Notes under the pieces: generated by a model
The model's database searches: none
The model's input: the letters and a program-made list of their open reading frames with translations, nothing else
What the model was told of the DNA's origin: nothing
Position numbers and translations under genes: made by a program
Shown: in pieces, positions 51,302 through 59,251 of the stretch
Numbering within the stretch: position 1 is the stretch's first letter
Layout of the letters: each line of letters opens with the position of its first letter
Assembly (NCBI GenBank): GCA_028291705.1
Contig: JAQGNS010000189.1
Coordinates: forward strand, 48,019 to 112,018
DNA length: 64,000 nt
From: Nevskia sp.
GTDB lineage: Bacteria; Pseudomonadota; Gammaproteobacteria; Nevskiales; Nevskiaceae
Reading direction: 5' to 3'

Positions 51302-51721
51302 ATGCCGTACCAGAATCTCCCCGACGGCCTTTTCCTCCTGAAAAGGCCGTCGCCGGAAAAGGGTGTCGAGCATTATGGAGTGCTCGATGTCGGTAATCGC
51401 TTTGGACTCCCTGAGGCCGACGGAACTCACCCAGTCGTGGCCCACCAAACGCCGCCATCAGTGCGGTTCGACTGGCTCCAGGACACCGGTACCTGGCAGA
51501 TCGTTGGTCAGGTCACTGACGAAGAAACTGCCATCGCCCGGCTCGCCGTGGCCTTGTCCACGCCCGACTACAACTTGTTCGGCCACAACTGTGAGCACTT
51601 CGCCCGCTATGTCGCAATGGGAACCTGGGAGAGCACCCAACTGCAAGCGGCCGGGCTGATGCTCGGAGTCGCTGCGCTGACGGTGGCGTCGCTGCACAAC
51701 ACCAGGCAGCAGGGAGCATAG
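51302..51721 (+). CDS. LRAT/NlpC-like cysteine hydrolase-fold protein with membrane tail
   Basis: The 139-aa product from ATG 51302 shows the LRAT pattern: conserved His in EHYGVLDVG (residue about 23) and the Cys motif FGHNCEHFARYV (about residue 97), which could form a Cys/His catalytic pair. One C-terminal hydrophobic segment follows (AAGLMLGVAALTVASL). LRAT-type proteins are acyltransferases or lipid-modifying enzymes; the bacterial substrate is unknown. AAGGGGTGCAGC lies before the ATG. The reading frame upstream to 50612 is antisense to the antitoxin gene and was not used. Followed after 6 bp by the AlbA_2 gene. Confidence 0.72.
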   Translation: MPYQNLPDGLFLLKRPSPEKGVEHYGVLDVGNRFGLPEADGTHPVVAHQTPPSVRFDWLQDTGTWQIVGQVTDEETAIARLAVALSTPDYNLFGHNCEHFARYVAMGTWESTQLQAAGLMLGVAALTVASLHNTRQQGA

Positions 51722-51727
51722 AACCAC

Positions 51728-53077
51728 ATGCAAGAAGGACGTCTCGAAGATCTGTTGCTGGAGCCCCAGGAACGGCCCCACGTTGAAATTAAGGAATGGC
51801 TCGACCTCAAGGACAACAACGATCACAAGGTCAAGCTGTCCAAGGGCATTTGCGCGCTGGCCAATCATGGCGGCGGCCACGTCATCATTGGTCTGCGTAA
51901 GGGTGACGACGGACAATACCAGGAAGCACCCGGCCGGCCCGGTCAACTGGCCCGCTACGACACCGACACGATCAACCAGATCGTCGCAAAGTACATCGAC
52001 CCCGTCATCCATTGCGAAAGCCGAGTGGTCCGCAGTAATGAGAATGCTCCAGCATTTCCCATCATCACCGTGCCAGGCGGCCACACCGTTCCTCTGCGCG
52101 TGAAGAAGCAGAGTGCAAACGAGCAGGATGCAATCGGATATTACGTACGCAGACCCGGCCCCTGCAGCGAACAGCCCCAGACCGCGCAGGAATGGGATCA
52201 GCTGATCCGCCGCTGCGTGGCCAATGCGAAGGACGATCTGTTGAATCAGATCCGGCTACTCCTTGCCGGCGGGCCTTCGGCCGAATCCAAGCCGGACGAG
52301 GCCGCGCTGGTGCGGCAATGGTTCGACGCATGTATGGCCCACTGGCGCTCGCTGGCAAAGCCGCAACAGGGCCAGGAGCAGACCGCCGGCCCACACCTGC
52401 CGTTCGGGCACTACGCCGTGGGGTTTCGACTATTTGACCTGCCGGCCGAGGTCGGCGGCGCCGAACTGCTAAAGAGGCTGACCAACGGCGTGGTGAGGCT
52501 CACCGGATGGCCTCCGTTTTGGGTTCCTACCAACCGGCAGGAGATCAAACCCTACCCAGCTGGGGACCACATCGAATGTTGGATCGGATCGGACGGCCGC
52601 GATGATGCCGCCCACAGCGACTTCTGGCGCGTGTCCCCACGGGGAGAATTCTTCTTGATCCGCGGCTATCAAGAGGATACTTCGCTGATGCAGATGCACA
52701 TCGGCGAAGGCAGGCGCGGGTTCGACATCACCCTGCCAGTTTGGCGCCTCGGAGAAATCCTACTCTATGCAGCGAGCATGGCGCAGCAGCTGGGAAACCC
52801 TTCAGCCAAGGCCGTATTCCAGATCGAGTACACCGGCCTGGCCGCACGCCAGCTTGGAGCCTGGGGAAACACCCGCCGTCATATGCACGGAGGACAAATC
52901 GCGCGCGACGACACATTCCGTGCGGTCTTGACGGCCCAGGCGGACCAGATTCAGGACTCGCTCCCCGAGCTCGTGTCTCGGATCGTGTACCCGCTCTACG
53001 AACATTTCGATTTTGCGCAACCCACTCGGGCGCTGGTACCTGAGGAATTGCAGAGAATGATTCGACGAGAGGCGTAG
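51728..53077 (+). CDS. AlbA_2 (Schlafen-like) domain protein
   Basis: The 449-aa protein opens with an AlbA_2-type domain (about 15-130): VEIKEWLDLKD, KGICALANHGGGHVIIGLRK, the GG motif and IDPVIHCE. Such domains are found in Schlafen nucleases and in bacterial putative transcription or RNA-processing proteins. The remaining 300 residues are not recognised; several Trp-rich stretches (GWPPFWVPTN) suggest a globular domain. The coupling to the LRAT-like gene (6 bp) and the HNH gene (34 bp) suggests one operon. Confidence 0.78.
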   Translation: MQEGRLEDLLLEPQERPHVEIKEWLDLKDNNDHKVKLSKGICALANHGGGHVIIGLRKGDDGQYQEAPGRPGQLARYDTDTINQIVAKYIDPVIHCESRVVRSNENAPAFPIITVPGGHTVPLRVKKQSANEQDAIGYYVRRPGPCSEQPQTAQEWDQLIRRCVANAKDDLLNQIRLLLAGGPSAESKPDEAALVRQWFDACMAHWRSLAKPQQGQEQTAGPHLPFGHYAVGFRLFDLPAEVGGAELLKRLTNGVVRLTGWPPFWVPTNRQEIKPYPAGDHIECWIGSDGRDDAAHSDFWRVSPRGEFFLIRGYQEDTSLMQMHIGEGRRGFDITLPVWRLGEILLYAASMAQQLGNPSAKAVFQIEYTGLAARQLGAWGNTRRHMHGGQIARDDTFRAVLTAQADQIQDSLPELVSRIVYPLYEHFDFAQPTRALVPEELQRMIRREA

Positions 53078-53111
53078 GACAATACTTTGCCGGCGGACCT
53101 AGGGGACAGTG

Positions 53112-54089
53112 ATGCTCGAAGACGAAGCGCACTCGATGACGTCGGAGCAGGAATTCGACTACTTCGCGGAACGGTATTCCGTAGCTTTCGTGCTGCTGGA
53201 CAAAACCTCAGACAAGCTGCGACTCGGCGATCCCAACCAGCGAGTATGTCGATACTGCAAAAAGGGGGCACCTGAGACGAGTTTCAAGAAGGTTGCGCAT
53301 ACCGTGCCGCACATGACCGGCAACAAATGGCTCACTTCTCTGGACGAATGCGACCGTTGCAACGAAATCTTCGCCGTACACGAAGACCACTTTGGCAAGT
53401 ATGCACTGCCGCTGAGAACACTGAGCGGGATTCGCGGCAAGAATGGGCTTCCGACCTTGAAGACTTCGTTGGGTCGCGTCGAGGCCACTGAGACGGGAGT
53501 AAACGTCAGCCACAATGCCGGCTCTCCGATCTTGGCTAGCGACGACGAGCGCAAGCAGCTGACCATTCGCGTTGCCCGGCACACCTACGTGCCGATGGGC
53601 GTCTACAAAAGCTTGGTGAAGATGGCCTTGGCGCTCATGCCGGCGGAGGAATTACCCAAGTACGAGTACTTTATTCCTTGGATCCTTGAGCGCGAGTATC
53701 GCGCCGAGTCGTGTCCGTTCTCGCCGCTCACTATGCTTGAACAGATCGCAACTTCCCGCCCGCGTGAAGCTGGAATCCGAATACTGTTGTTCAGGCGCAA
53801 TCCGGGGATACTTGACTGCCCCTCGTGTTGCTTTGTCCTGCTGTTCGGCAACATCCAATATCAGATCATCCTACCGTCGCCGGTCGAAGATGCCCACTTT
53901 GTCGGCAAGGAGTTTCCACCCCTGGTGTGGTTTCCAGTGCCCAATACGCCGGACCAGCGATTTGGTCCCAGCATTCGGCGCGTCCGTGACCTATCTTCCA
54001 GCCAGCCGGTCAGTGACGATGTGCAGGAAGCAATGTTCAGCTACGAGTCGATCATGCCGGTCCCCCCTCTGTCCGTGCCCGGCGATTAG
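53112..54089 (+). CDS. HNH-like endonuclease-fold protein
   Basis: The 325-aa product has two CxxC knuckles, VCRYCKKG (near residue 42) and DECDRCNEIF (about residue 77), with HTVPHMTGNKWLTSL between them, typical of HNH nucleases of the HNH_5 kind. The C-terminal 200 residues are of unknown fold. A GTG one codon upstream (53109) is equally possible. It overlaps nothing and is 37 bp from the next gene. Confidence 0.72.
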   Translation: MLEDEAHSMTSEQEFDYFAERYSVAFVLLDKTSDKLRLGDPNQRVCRYCKKGAPETSFKKVAHTVPHMTGNKWLTSLDECDRCNEIFAVHEDHFGKYALPLRTLSGIRGKNGLPTLKTSLGRVEATETGVNVSHNAGSPILASDDERKQLTIRVARHTYVPMGVYKSLVKMALALMPAEELPKYEYFIPWILEREYRAESCPFSPLTMLEQIATSRPREAGIRILLFRRNPGILDCPSCCFVLLFGNIQYQIILPSPVEDAHFVGKEFPPLVWFPVPNTPDQRFGPSIRRVRDLSSSQPVSDDVQEAMFSYESIMPVPPLSVPGD

Positions 54090-54126
54090 AAACACGCCCC
54101 AGACTCATCTACCAGGAGCTAATACG

Positions 54127-54762
54127 TTGGATGCAGAAAAATACGTCCAGCCGAATCGCGAGTCGTTCGGGCAGGACCCCTTCGGCTACAGCGCCTCAGC
54201 CTGGCACAAGTGGGGGCTGGCGCAGACGATCTCCGGATTCGAGGTCGATATAACGCGCCCACCGACCAGTGATGAGCTGAAATCCCCTGTTCTCTGGCTT
54301 ACACAAGCGCACGCGCTGTCGGAGGCCGCTACAACCTTGTTACGCAATTCTCCCGATCTGCAACGGGTGCCAGACTTGCTGAAAGGCGTATGCGACTGCC
54401 AATACTGCGCCGTCGTGCTCATGCTGGTCGGATACAGCCTTGAAATATGCCTCAAGGCGATGCTCATCATGCAGAAGGGTGTTGCAACCTATACTAATGA
54501 TGAAGCCAAGCACCGCCATCACAAACTGGAGAAACTCTCCGAGTTCGTCCCCAATCTGAGCGCCAAAGACAAAGCCATTTTGAGAACTTTGACCCAATTC
54601 GTGATGTGGGCTGGCCGCTACCCGGATCCGGGATCGGGCCGCGAGGGCGACGCAGAAGACATCTTCGCCGTCTCGGAAAAATATCGCGTGTCGGCGTGCG
54701 AGCTGTTCGACCTTGCTTCCCGTGTCATGAGGTATTCGCGGCAAATCGCAGCAGCCCTGTAG
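54127..54762 (+). CDS. Helical protein, possibly HEPN-like
   Basis: TTG 54127 follows ACCAGGAGCTAATACG and gives 211 aa (LDAEKYVQPN as start). Mostly helical, with VVLMLVGYSLEICLKAMLIM, then KHRHHKLEKLSEF and FVMWAGRYPDP, resembling HEPN-type proteins that have a His after a hydrophobic helix pair. The frame upstream to 53686 overlaps the HNH gene and was rejected. The call is weak; the main point is that it ends the LRAT-AlbA_2-HNH operon. Confidence 0.5.
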   Translation: MDAEKYVQPNRESFGQDPFGYSASAWHKWGLAQTISGFEVDITRPPTSDELKSPVLWLTQAHALSEAATTLLRNSPDLQRVPDLLKGVCDCQYCAVVLMLVGYSLEICLKAMLIMQKGVATYTNDEAKHRHHKLEKLSEFVPNLSAKDKAILRTLTQFVMWAGRYPDPGSGREGDAEDIFAVSEKYRVSACELFDLASRVMRYSRQIAAAL

Positions 54763-54825
54763 TGCCGCGGCAACCGCCGATGAAAAGGCCGGGCACGGCC
54801 GCCCGCATCGTTGGACCACGGTGGC

Positions 54826-54904
54826 CCTGGTTATTTTGTGGATCATGAATATCGATTCGTGATCCACAACCAGGATTGTGGCGCACAGTTGATCCTCAAC
54901 TGTG
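54826..54904. terminator. Two hairpins between convergent genes
   Basis: GTGGATCA (54838-54845) pairs with TGATCCAC (54860-54867), lengthened by CCTGGTT/AACCAGG outer arms with a 5-nt bulge. CACAGTTGA-tcc-TCAACTGTG at 54884-54904 is a perfect 9-bp stem. They separate the plus-strand operon from the minus-strand AbiTii gene. No classical U-run. The rest of 54763-54980 holds no gene. Confidence 0.5.
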
Positions 54905-54980
54905 AAAACGTGTCGACGGCATCAACATAACACCCGCTTCACGTCGATACGATGTTCTTCAGAATCAAAAAAAAATGTTT

Positions 54981-55895
54981 TCAGGGCCAACCGTAGTAAT
55001 TCTGTAAGGCCGTCGCCAACACACCACTCGCGACGCCAATTTCAACTTGCCAGGATGTCTCTACGGCTTTAGAAAACATTTTCTGGAGCCACGTGCGGAC
55101 AGATGGTCCAAATTTTTTTTGTAGGTGTTCGGCGCTTCCTTCATCTTTGGAAATAGCAGTTTCGAGTTGCACAATGTCTTCGTCCGGCACGTTCCAACGC
55201 TCGAGTTCTTTCTTCAGGCTGGCAATGTTGCCCTCCACCACCTTGTTTTGAATGGTCTGGACGTTGCTGTTGCCAACGACAATCGTCGTGTTGTGCCCGA
55301 AAATGGCGCTGTTAAAGAGGTTTTGCGCATCGAGCGAACTCTTCTTTTGAACCAATTCGTCGTCGTCCTTCACGTTGCCAACCCTCTCTTTCAGTTCTAG
55401 GATGAAATCTAGTAGCCGTGACCGAACTTGTACAAGAATCTGCGTGACATCCGTGATGCTAATTTGACACCAGGCACGTTGAATGCGATATCCATTTCCT
55501 AGTGATCTACCTAGCAGTGGGTTCGCCTCCATCGGAATCGGGCTTTCCAAGTGATTCTCAGCCTTGGACAGGAACTGTTCGAGTACCGCGAGCGACTGGT
55601 GCATCGGGGCATTTTGAAGGGATTCGCGGTATTCGGAATCCAGGTGCATCAGCGGTATGGGGTGCGAGTTAACTTGATAGGCCGGATTTGCCATGTTCGC
55701 AAGCACCTGCGCCGGCAGGATGCGATAGGCAGGCAAATTATCCTTGTCCTCGTATCCATTCAGTTCATGGTTTACCCATTCAACCAGCTCTTTATGGCCG
55801 ATTTTGTGGAGCAGAACCTTGGTCTTGAGTAGCGCAGCACTTAGCGAAGTGCTCTCGTCACTCAAAAGATCGACAAGCTCATCGACGAGCTTCAT
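54981..55895 (-). CDS. AbiTii-like abortive-infection protein
   Basis: The 304-aa protein has an N-terminal AbiTii-type domain: LVDELVDLLSDESTSLSAAL, HKELVEWVNHELNGYED and LPAYRILPAQV near residues 2-65. The C-terminal half contains Asn/Val-rich and coiled segments and a final hydrophobic stretch (VASGVLATALQNYYGW). AbiTii proteins are abortive-infection candidates; biochemistry is unknown to me. It starts 14 bp after the stop of the membrane-anchored gene at 55910, so the two are co-transcribed. Confidence 0.8.
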   Translation of the reverse strand: MKLVDELVDLLSDESTSLSAALLKTKVLLHKIGHKELVEWVNHELNGYEDKDNLPAYRILPAQVLANMANPAYQVNSHPIPLMHLDSEYRESLQNAPMHQSLAVLEQFLSKAENHLESPIPMEANPLLGRSLGNGYRIQRAWCQISITDVTQILVQVRSRLLDFILELKERVGNVKDDDELVQKKSSLDAQNLFNSAIFGHNTTIVVGNSNVQTIQNKVVEGNIASLKKELERWNVPDEDIVQLETAISKDEGSAEHLQKKFGPSVRTWLQKMFSKAVETSWQVEIGVASGVLATALQNYYGWP

Positions 55896-55909
55896 TGCGC
55901 AGCTCCAGT

Positions 55910-56407
55910 TTATGTTTGATCGGTCAACTCGGTGCGCATCAATCCGACAAGGACGCGCAATTGTTCTTGCAGTTTCAGATACTCCGCTGATGCCGCCTCT
56001 TTATATTTTGCAGTAGGGTCCGGCGCTTGCAGCAGCACAATTGGGACACCGCCAACATCCATACGCCGTGGATTCGTAGCTGCATGAAGTCGGGACCAGC
56101 TTTCGAGCAGCAATGAAGTCTCTTCGTATTGTTTCGCTACGTCTGTAGAGCCCAATAAGTGAATACGGGCATTGGTCTTGGCGAATTCGTCAAACAGGCT
56201 GAACTTTTCCGCGGACAGAACCTGTTTCATTGCCCGCTCAAAGAGGATATACACATCTTGATACAGTTGCTCGACACTGGACCGGCGTTGTGTCTCCTTG
56301 GCAATTCGGCTTGCGCGGTCATCGGATGCGTTTCGCAACTTCCAAGCGAGAAGCGCGGAGACAAGCGCAAAAGCCCCAGCAACGCACGCGGTTACGATGG
56401 TCAGCAT
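55910..56407 (-). CDS. Membrane-anchored coiled-coil protein
   Basis: From ATG 56407 the product is 165 aa. It has one N-terminal membrane helix (MLTIVTACVAGAFALVSALL), then a charged helical region (ETQRRSSVEQLYQDVYILFE; EYLKLQEQLRVLVGLM). No recognised family. The frame continues upstream to 56548 but enters the PIN-gene remnant in another frame, so that start is doubtful. It may be a partner or immunity factor of the AbiTii-like protein. Confidence 0.6.
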   Translation of the reverse strand: MLTIVTACVAGAFALVSALLAWKLRNASDDRASRIAKETQRRSSVEQLYQDVYILFERAMKQVLSAEKFSLFDEFAKTNARIHLLGSTDVAKQYEETSLLLESWSRLHAATNPRRMDVGGVPIVLLQAPDPTAKYKEAASAEYLKLQEQLRVLVGLMRTELTDQT

Positions 56408-56433
56408 ACCGGCGGATTCTTGAGCATGAGGTT

Positions 56434-56490
56434 CTATTTCAGTCCAGCGAATTCGGCCAGCATGTCGGCTATGGTGGTGAGTCCCCTGGC
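56434..56490 (-). pseudogene. Truncated 3' end of a PIN-toxin gene
   Basis: On the minus strand 16 codons before a TAG (56434-56436) read GLTTIADMLAEFAGLK, against GLTTTADMLAEFAELM at the end of the PIN toxin at 49990. An in-frame TAA at 56497-56499 lies upstream, so only the tail remains. It forms the second copy of the 40-bp direct repeat (56447-56486). Confidence 0.75.
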
Positions 56491-56522
56491 GGACGATTAC
56501 GGTAGACGCATGGGACTTGAAA

Positions 56523-56954
56523 TTACAATGCCGAGATTGAAAGAACATGCTCGACGTGGTCGTCGTCGAGCTTGCCTTTGAGTTGAACGTACTGATTCAG
56601 CAATACGATCAGTCGCGCCTTTTTCTCCAACGGCAACTTCAATCGGCTCCTCGCCAGATGCTGTTCCACCTTGATGATGATCTCGGCCAGCAACTCGGGC
56701 TTGGTCGGCGTCTTGATGCTACGCGGATCATTTCCCGGTCCTGACAGCAGCCACACCGGATCGACGCTAAACATCTCGTACAACGCCTTGATCGCTTCGG
56801 CCGAAATCGTCCGCTCGCCGCGTTCGTAGTTCGAGTAGGCGCGGGGCGAAACCCCCAAGCGCTCAGCAAACTCCGGCTGCAGCAGGCGCGCCCTTTCGCG
56901 GACGGTTTTTAGCCGCTCACCGATCTCAATGTCGAATTGGTGTCTTGACAACAT
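56523..56954 (-). CDS. XRE-family transcriptional regulator
   Basis: From ATG 56954 the product is 143 aa with an N-terminal XRE helix-turn-helix (RLKTVRERARLLQPEFAERL, SPRAYSNYERGERTIS) and a helical C-terminal half. A TTG two codons upstream (56960) is possible. It is divergent from the mobilization operon at 57059 across a 104-bp gap and probably controls both its own gene and transfer. Confidence 0.88.
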   Translation of the reverse strand: MLSRHQFDIEIGERLKTVRERARLLQPEFAERLGVSPRAYSNYERGERTISAEAIKALYEMFSVDPVWLLSGPGNDPRSIKTPTKPELLAEIIIKVEQHLARSRLKLPLEKKARLIVLLNQYVQLKGKLDDDHVEHVLSISAL

Positions 56955-56960
56955 ACTCAA

Positions 56961-57058
56961 ACGTGCGTATTACTAATCCCGAAGTTGCCTAGAGGGTATC
57001 ACATGGAAGTGGTCCTGGAAACCGGCTGCGCCCCCGCTGGACGTGGGGCAACGCAGCC
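56961..57058. other. Candidate oriT/promoter region for mobilization
   Basis: TGCGTATT at 56964-56971 matches the start of the R388-type nick region as I recall it (TGCGTATTGTCT). The position just before the accessory, coupling and MOBF relaxase genes is where oriT normally lies in such elements. The rest of the nick site is not conserved, and the region may simply be the XRE operator. Confidence 0.3.
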
Positions 57059-57433
57059 ATGAAGCACAACGTCTTCACCATCCGCCTGGCCCCGGAAACG
57101 GCGGTCCGGGTCACCCAGGAGGCGATGCGCCGCGGCATCACCCGGACGAGTTGGGCGGCGCATCTCATAGAGCGTGGTCAGGTCGTCGAGAGCCTGGAAA
57201 CGCTGCTACCGGAAGCGCTGGCATCGGCAGGCAAAGCGGCCGGCGGTCCCGCCGGCATCCCCTCGCGGGCCATGGAGCGCTTGCTGTTCGCCGCCTGCTT
57301 CTCCGAGGCCATACTCAAGAAGCTCAACGCAACTCTTAACCGCTCGTCCACCGAACTGGGCACCATCGCCGCCCAGGCACGCGACCAGGCGCTGGCGGAA
57401 ACCGCCGCGCTGATGAAGCCGGCGGAGGACTAA
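57059..57433 (+). CDS. Mobilization accessory protein
   Basis: The 124-aa product has an N-terminal ribbon-helix-helix-like start (VFTIRLAPETAVRVTQEAMR, RTSWAAHLIERG) and helical C-terminal part (RLLFAACFSEAILKKL). It resembles TraD/TrwA-like small proteins that bind oriT and help the relaxase. It is the first gene of the mobilization operon, 6 bp before the coupling protein gene. Confidence 0.7.
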   Translation: MKHNVFTIRLAPETAVRVTQEAMRRGITRTSWAAHLIERGQVVESLETLLPEALASAGKAAGGPAGIPSRAMERLLFAACFSEAILKKLNATLNRSSTELGTIAAQARDQALAETAALMKPAED

Positions 57434-57439
57434 GCGGCC

Positions 57440-59248
57440 ATGCGTAGCTTGCTCGTTCTCGTCGCCGCCGGCTTGGCTGCGGCGGCCCTGTACTTCGCCG
57501 TTGCCGCTTCGTGGGACGAGCTCGCGTACTGCAAGGCGGATGTGGTTGCCCTAGTGCGTCATGGATTGGCCCTTTCCTCAAAGCCCATCTTGGTGCGATT
57601 GGGCTCCGGCGACGTGCATCGGGTGAATGCCGGCGCTTTGGTGGCTTATTTCGACGGCCTCCCAGGATGGCGTGCCGGTTTGTGTCTGCTGATACTCGCC
57701 AGCATGTTCTGCGGCGGAATCGCCGCCTGCACGGTAGGGGCCATCTTTCCAGCCGTGTTTCAGCTGAGAGGCGGCCCTGAAAAGCACAAGCGCGGTGCAC
57801 TGCTGGATTCGGTCACGCCGCGCCTGTTCCGCGGGGGCACCCGTCAGATATGGATGCTGGGCGTGGCGCTGTCGGTACTAGCGTGGCTCTCCCTTCATCT
57901 CATCGGCGACGCGCATGCTGCAGGTGGCGGGCATCCACCTGACTCGGATGCACCGCTGCAGACCTTGCGCGCACTGGCTTGCGGGTATGGCCTGGCGTTC
58001 AGCTTCGCACTATGCGGTATGGGCAAGGGGCAGGAATCCCTGGTGCTCCGGCTCGGTCATGTTCCGATTCCCCGCCCGGCCGAACTGTTCCATATCCTGG
58101 TCGCCGGGCGCACCGGCGCCGGCAAGACCCAGGCGATTCAGCAGTTGCTGCGGCCGGTTCGGGCGCGCGGCGATCGCGGGTTGGTAGCCGACCCGGACGG
58201 CGGCTATCTGGCCCGGTTCGGGACCGAGTCCGATTGCCTGCTCAATCCCTTCGATCGGCGTGGCCTGCGCTGGAGCCCGTTCGCGGAAATCAGGGCGCCG
58301 TTCGACTACGACGTGCTGGCCAACGCCGCCATCCCGCAGGGCAATACCGCCAATGAAGAGGAATGGCGGCGTTTCGGCCGGGTACTGCTGGCCGCCACCC
58401 TGCGCAAGCTGCACGAGGACGGCCGCGGTTCCGCTCGCGAGGTCCTGCACATGATCAACGCCGCCAGCGATGAGGACTTGCGCAAGATGCTGGCCGACAC
58501 CAACGCGGCCGGCCTGCGCCGGCACGACGCCATGTTCCATTCCATCCTGGGCGTCGTCACCCCGCACATCCAGAGTTGGGAATACCTAGTTGAGCCGGAC
58601 GCGCAGCATCCTGCGTTTTCCGTTCGGGACTGGGTCCGCGAAGGGCGGGACTGGCTGTTCATGCCCTACCGGGATGACCAGCTTGAAGCGCTAAAATTCC
58701 TGATGGCGACCTGGATCGCCCTGGCGGTCGCTGAGGCGTTGTCCCTGTCGGAAGATCTCGGGCGACGGTTCTGGTTCGTGATTGATGAACTGGACTCCCT
58801 CGGCAAGGTAGCGTCCATGCGGCTGGCGGCCACCAAGCTGCGCAAGCACGGTGGAGTGATGGTCGCCGGCCTGCAGACGGTGGCCCAGTTGAGGGCGACC
58901 TACGGCCCGGACGAAGCACAGGTGCTGCTCAGCTCGCTGTCCAACAAGCTGATCCTGGCTATGGGCGACCATGAGACCGCCCGCTACTTTCAGGAAGAGT
59001 TGGGCCAGCATGAAGTCGAGCGGCGGCGGGTGACCAGACAGTCCGGGCGTTCTGGCGGCCGCGGCACCAGTTCGGCGACGAAATCCACGGAAATCGCTGT
59101 GGAGCATCTGGTGCTGGCTTCGCAGCTGCAAGGGCTGAAAGAGCGACGCGGCTATCTGCGGCGGGCGGGGGACGCCCAGATTCACCCGGTCGAGATTCCC
59201 CTGGTGCCGATGCCGTCGCGGATCGCTTCCTTTATTCCGGCGAGGTGA
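57440..59248 (+). CDS. traD: Type IV coupling protein (TrwB/TraD-like)
   Basis: The 602-aa AAA ATPase has two N-terminal membrane segments (near 5-25 and 75-100) plus another hydrophobic stretch at about 135-155, then the Walker A motif GRTGAGKT (Gly223-Thr230) and Walker B RFWFVIDELDSLG, followed by HGGVMVAGLQTVAQL. It links the relaxosome with the T4SS channel. GGAGGACTAAGCGGCC precedes ATG 57440. Confidence 0.92.
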   Translation: MRSLLVLVAAGLAAAALYFAVAASWDELAYCKADVVALVRHGLALSSKPILVRLGSGDVHRVNAGALVAYFDGLPGWRAGLCLLILASMFCGGIAACTVGAIFPAVFQLRGGPEKHKRGALLDSVTPRLFRGGTRQIWMLGVALSVLAWLSLHLIGDAHAAGGGHPPDSDAPLQTLRALACGYGLAFSFALCGMGKGQESLVLRLGHVPIPRPAELFHILVAGRTGAGKTQAIQQLLRPVRARGDRGLVADPDGGYLARFGTESDCLLNPFDRRGLRWSPFAEIRAPFDYDVLANAAIPQGNTANEEEWRRFGRVLLAATLRKLHEDGRGSAREVLHMINAASDEDLRKMLADTNAAGLRRHDAMFHSILGVVTPHIQSWEYLVEPDAQHPAFSVRDWVREGRDWLFMPYRDDQLEALKFLMATWIALAVAEALSLSEDLGRRFWFVIDELDSLGKVASMRLAATKLRKHGGVMVAGLQTVAQLRATYGPDEAQVLLSSLSNKLILAMGDHETARYFQEELGQHEVERRRVTRQSGRSGGRGTSSATKSTEIAVEHLVLASQLQGLKERRGYLRRAGDAQIHPVEIPLVPMPSRIASFIPAR

Positions 59249-59251
59249 GCC

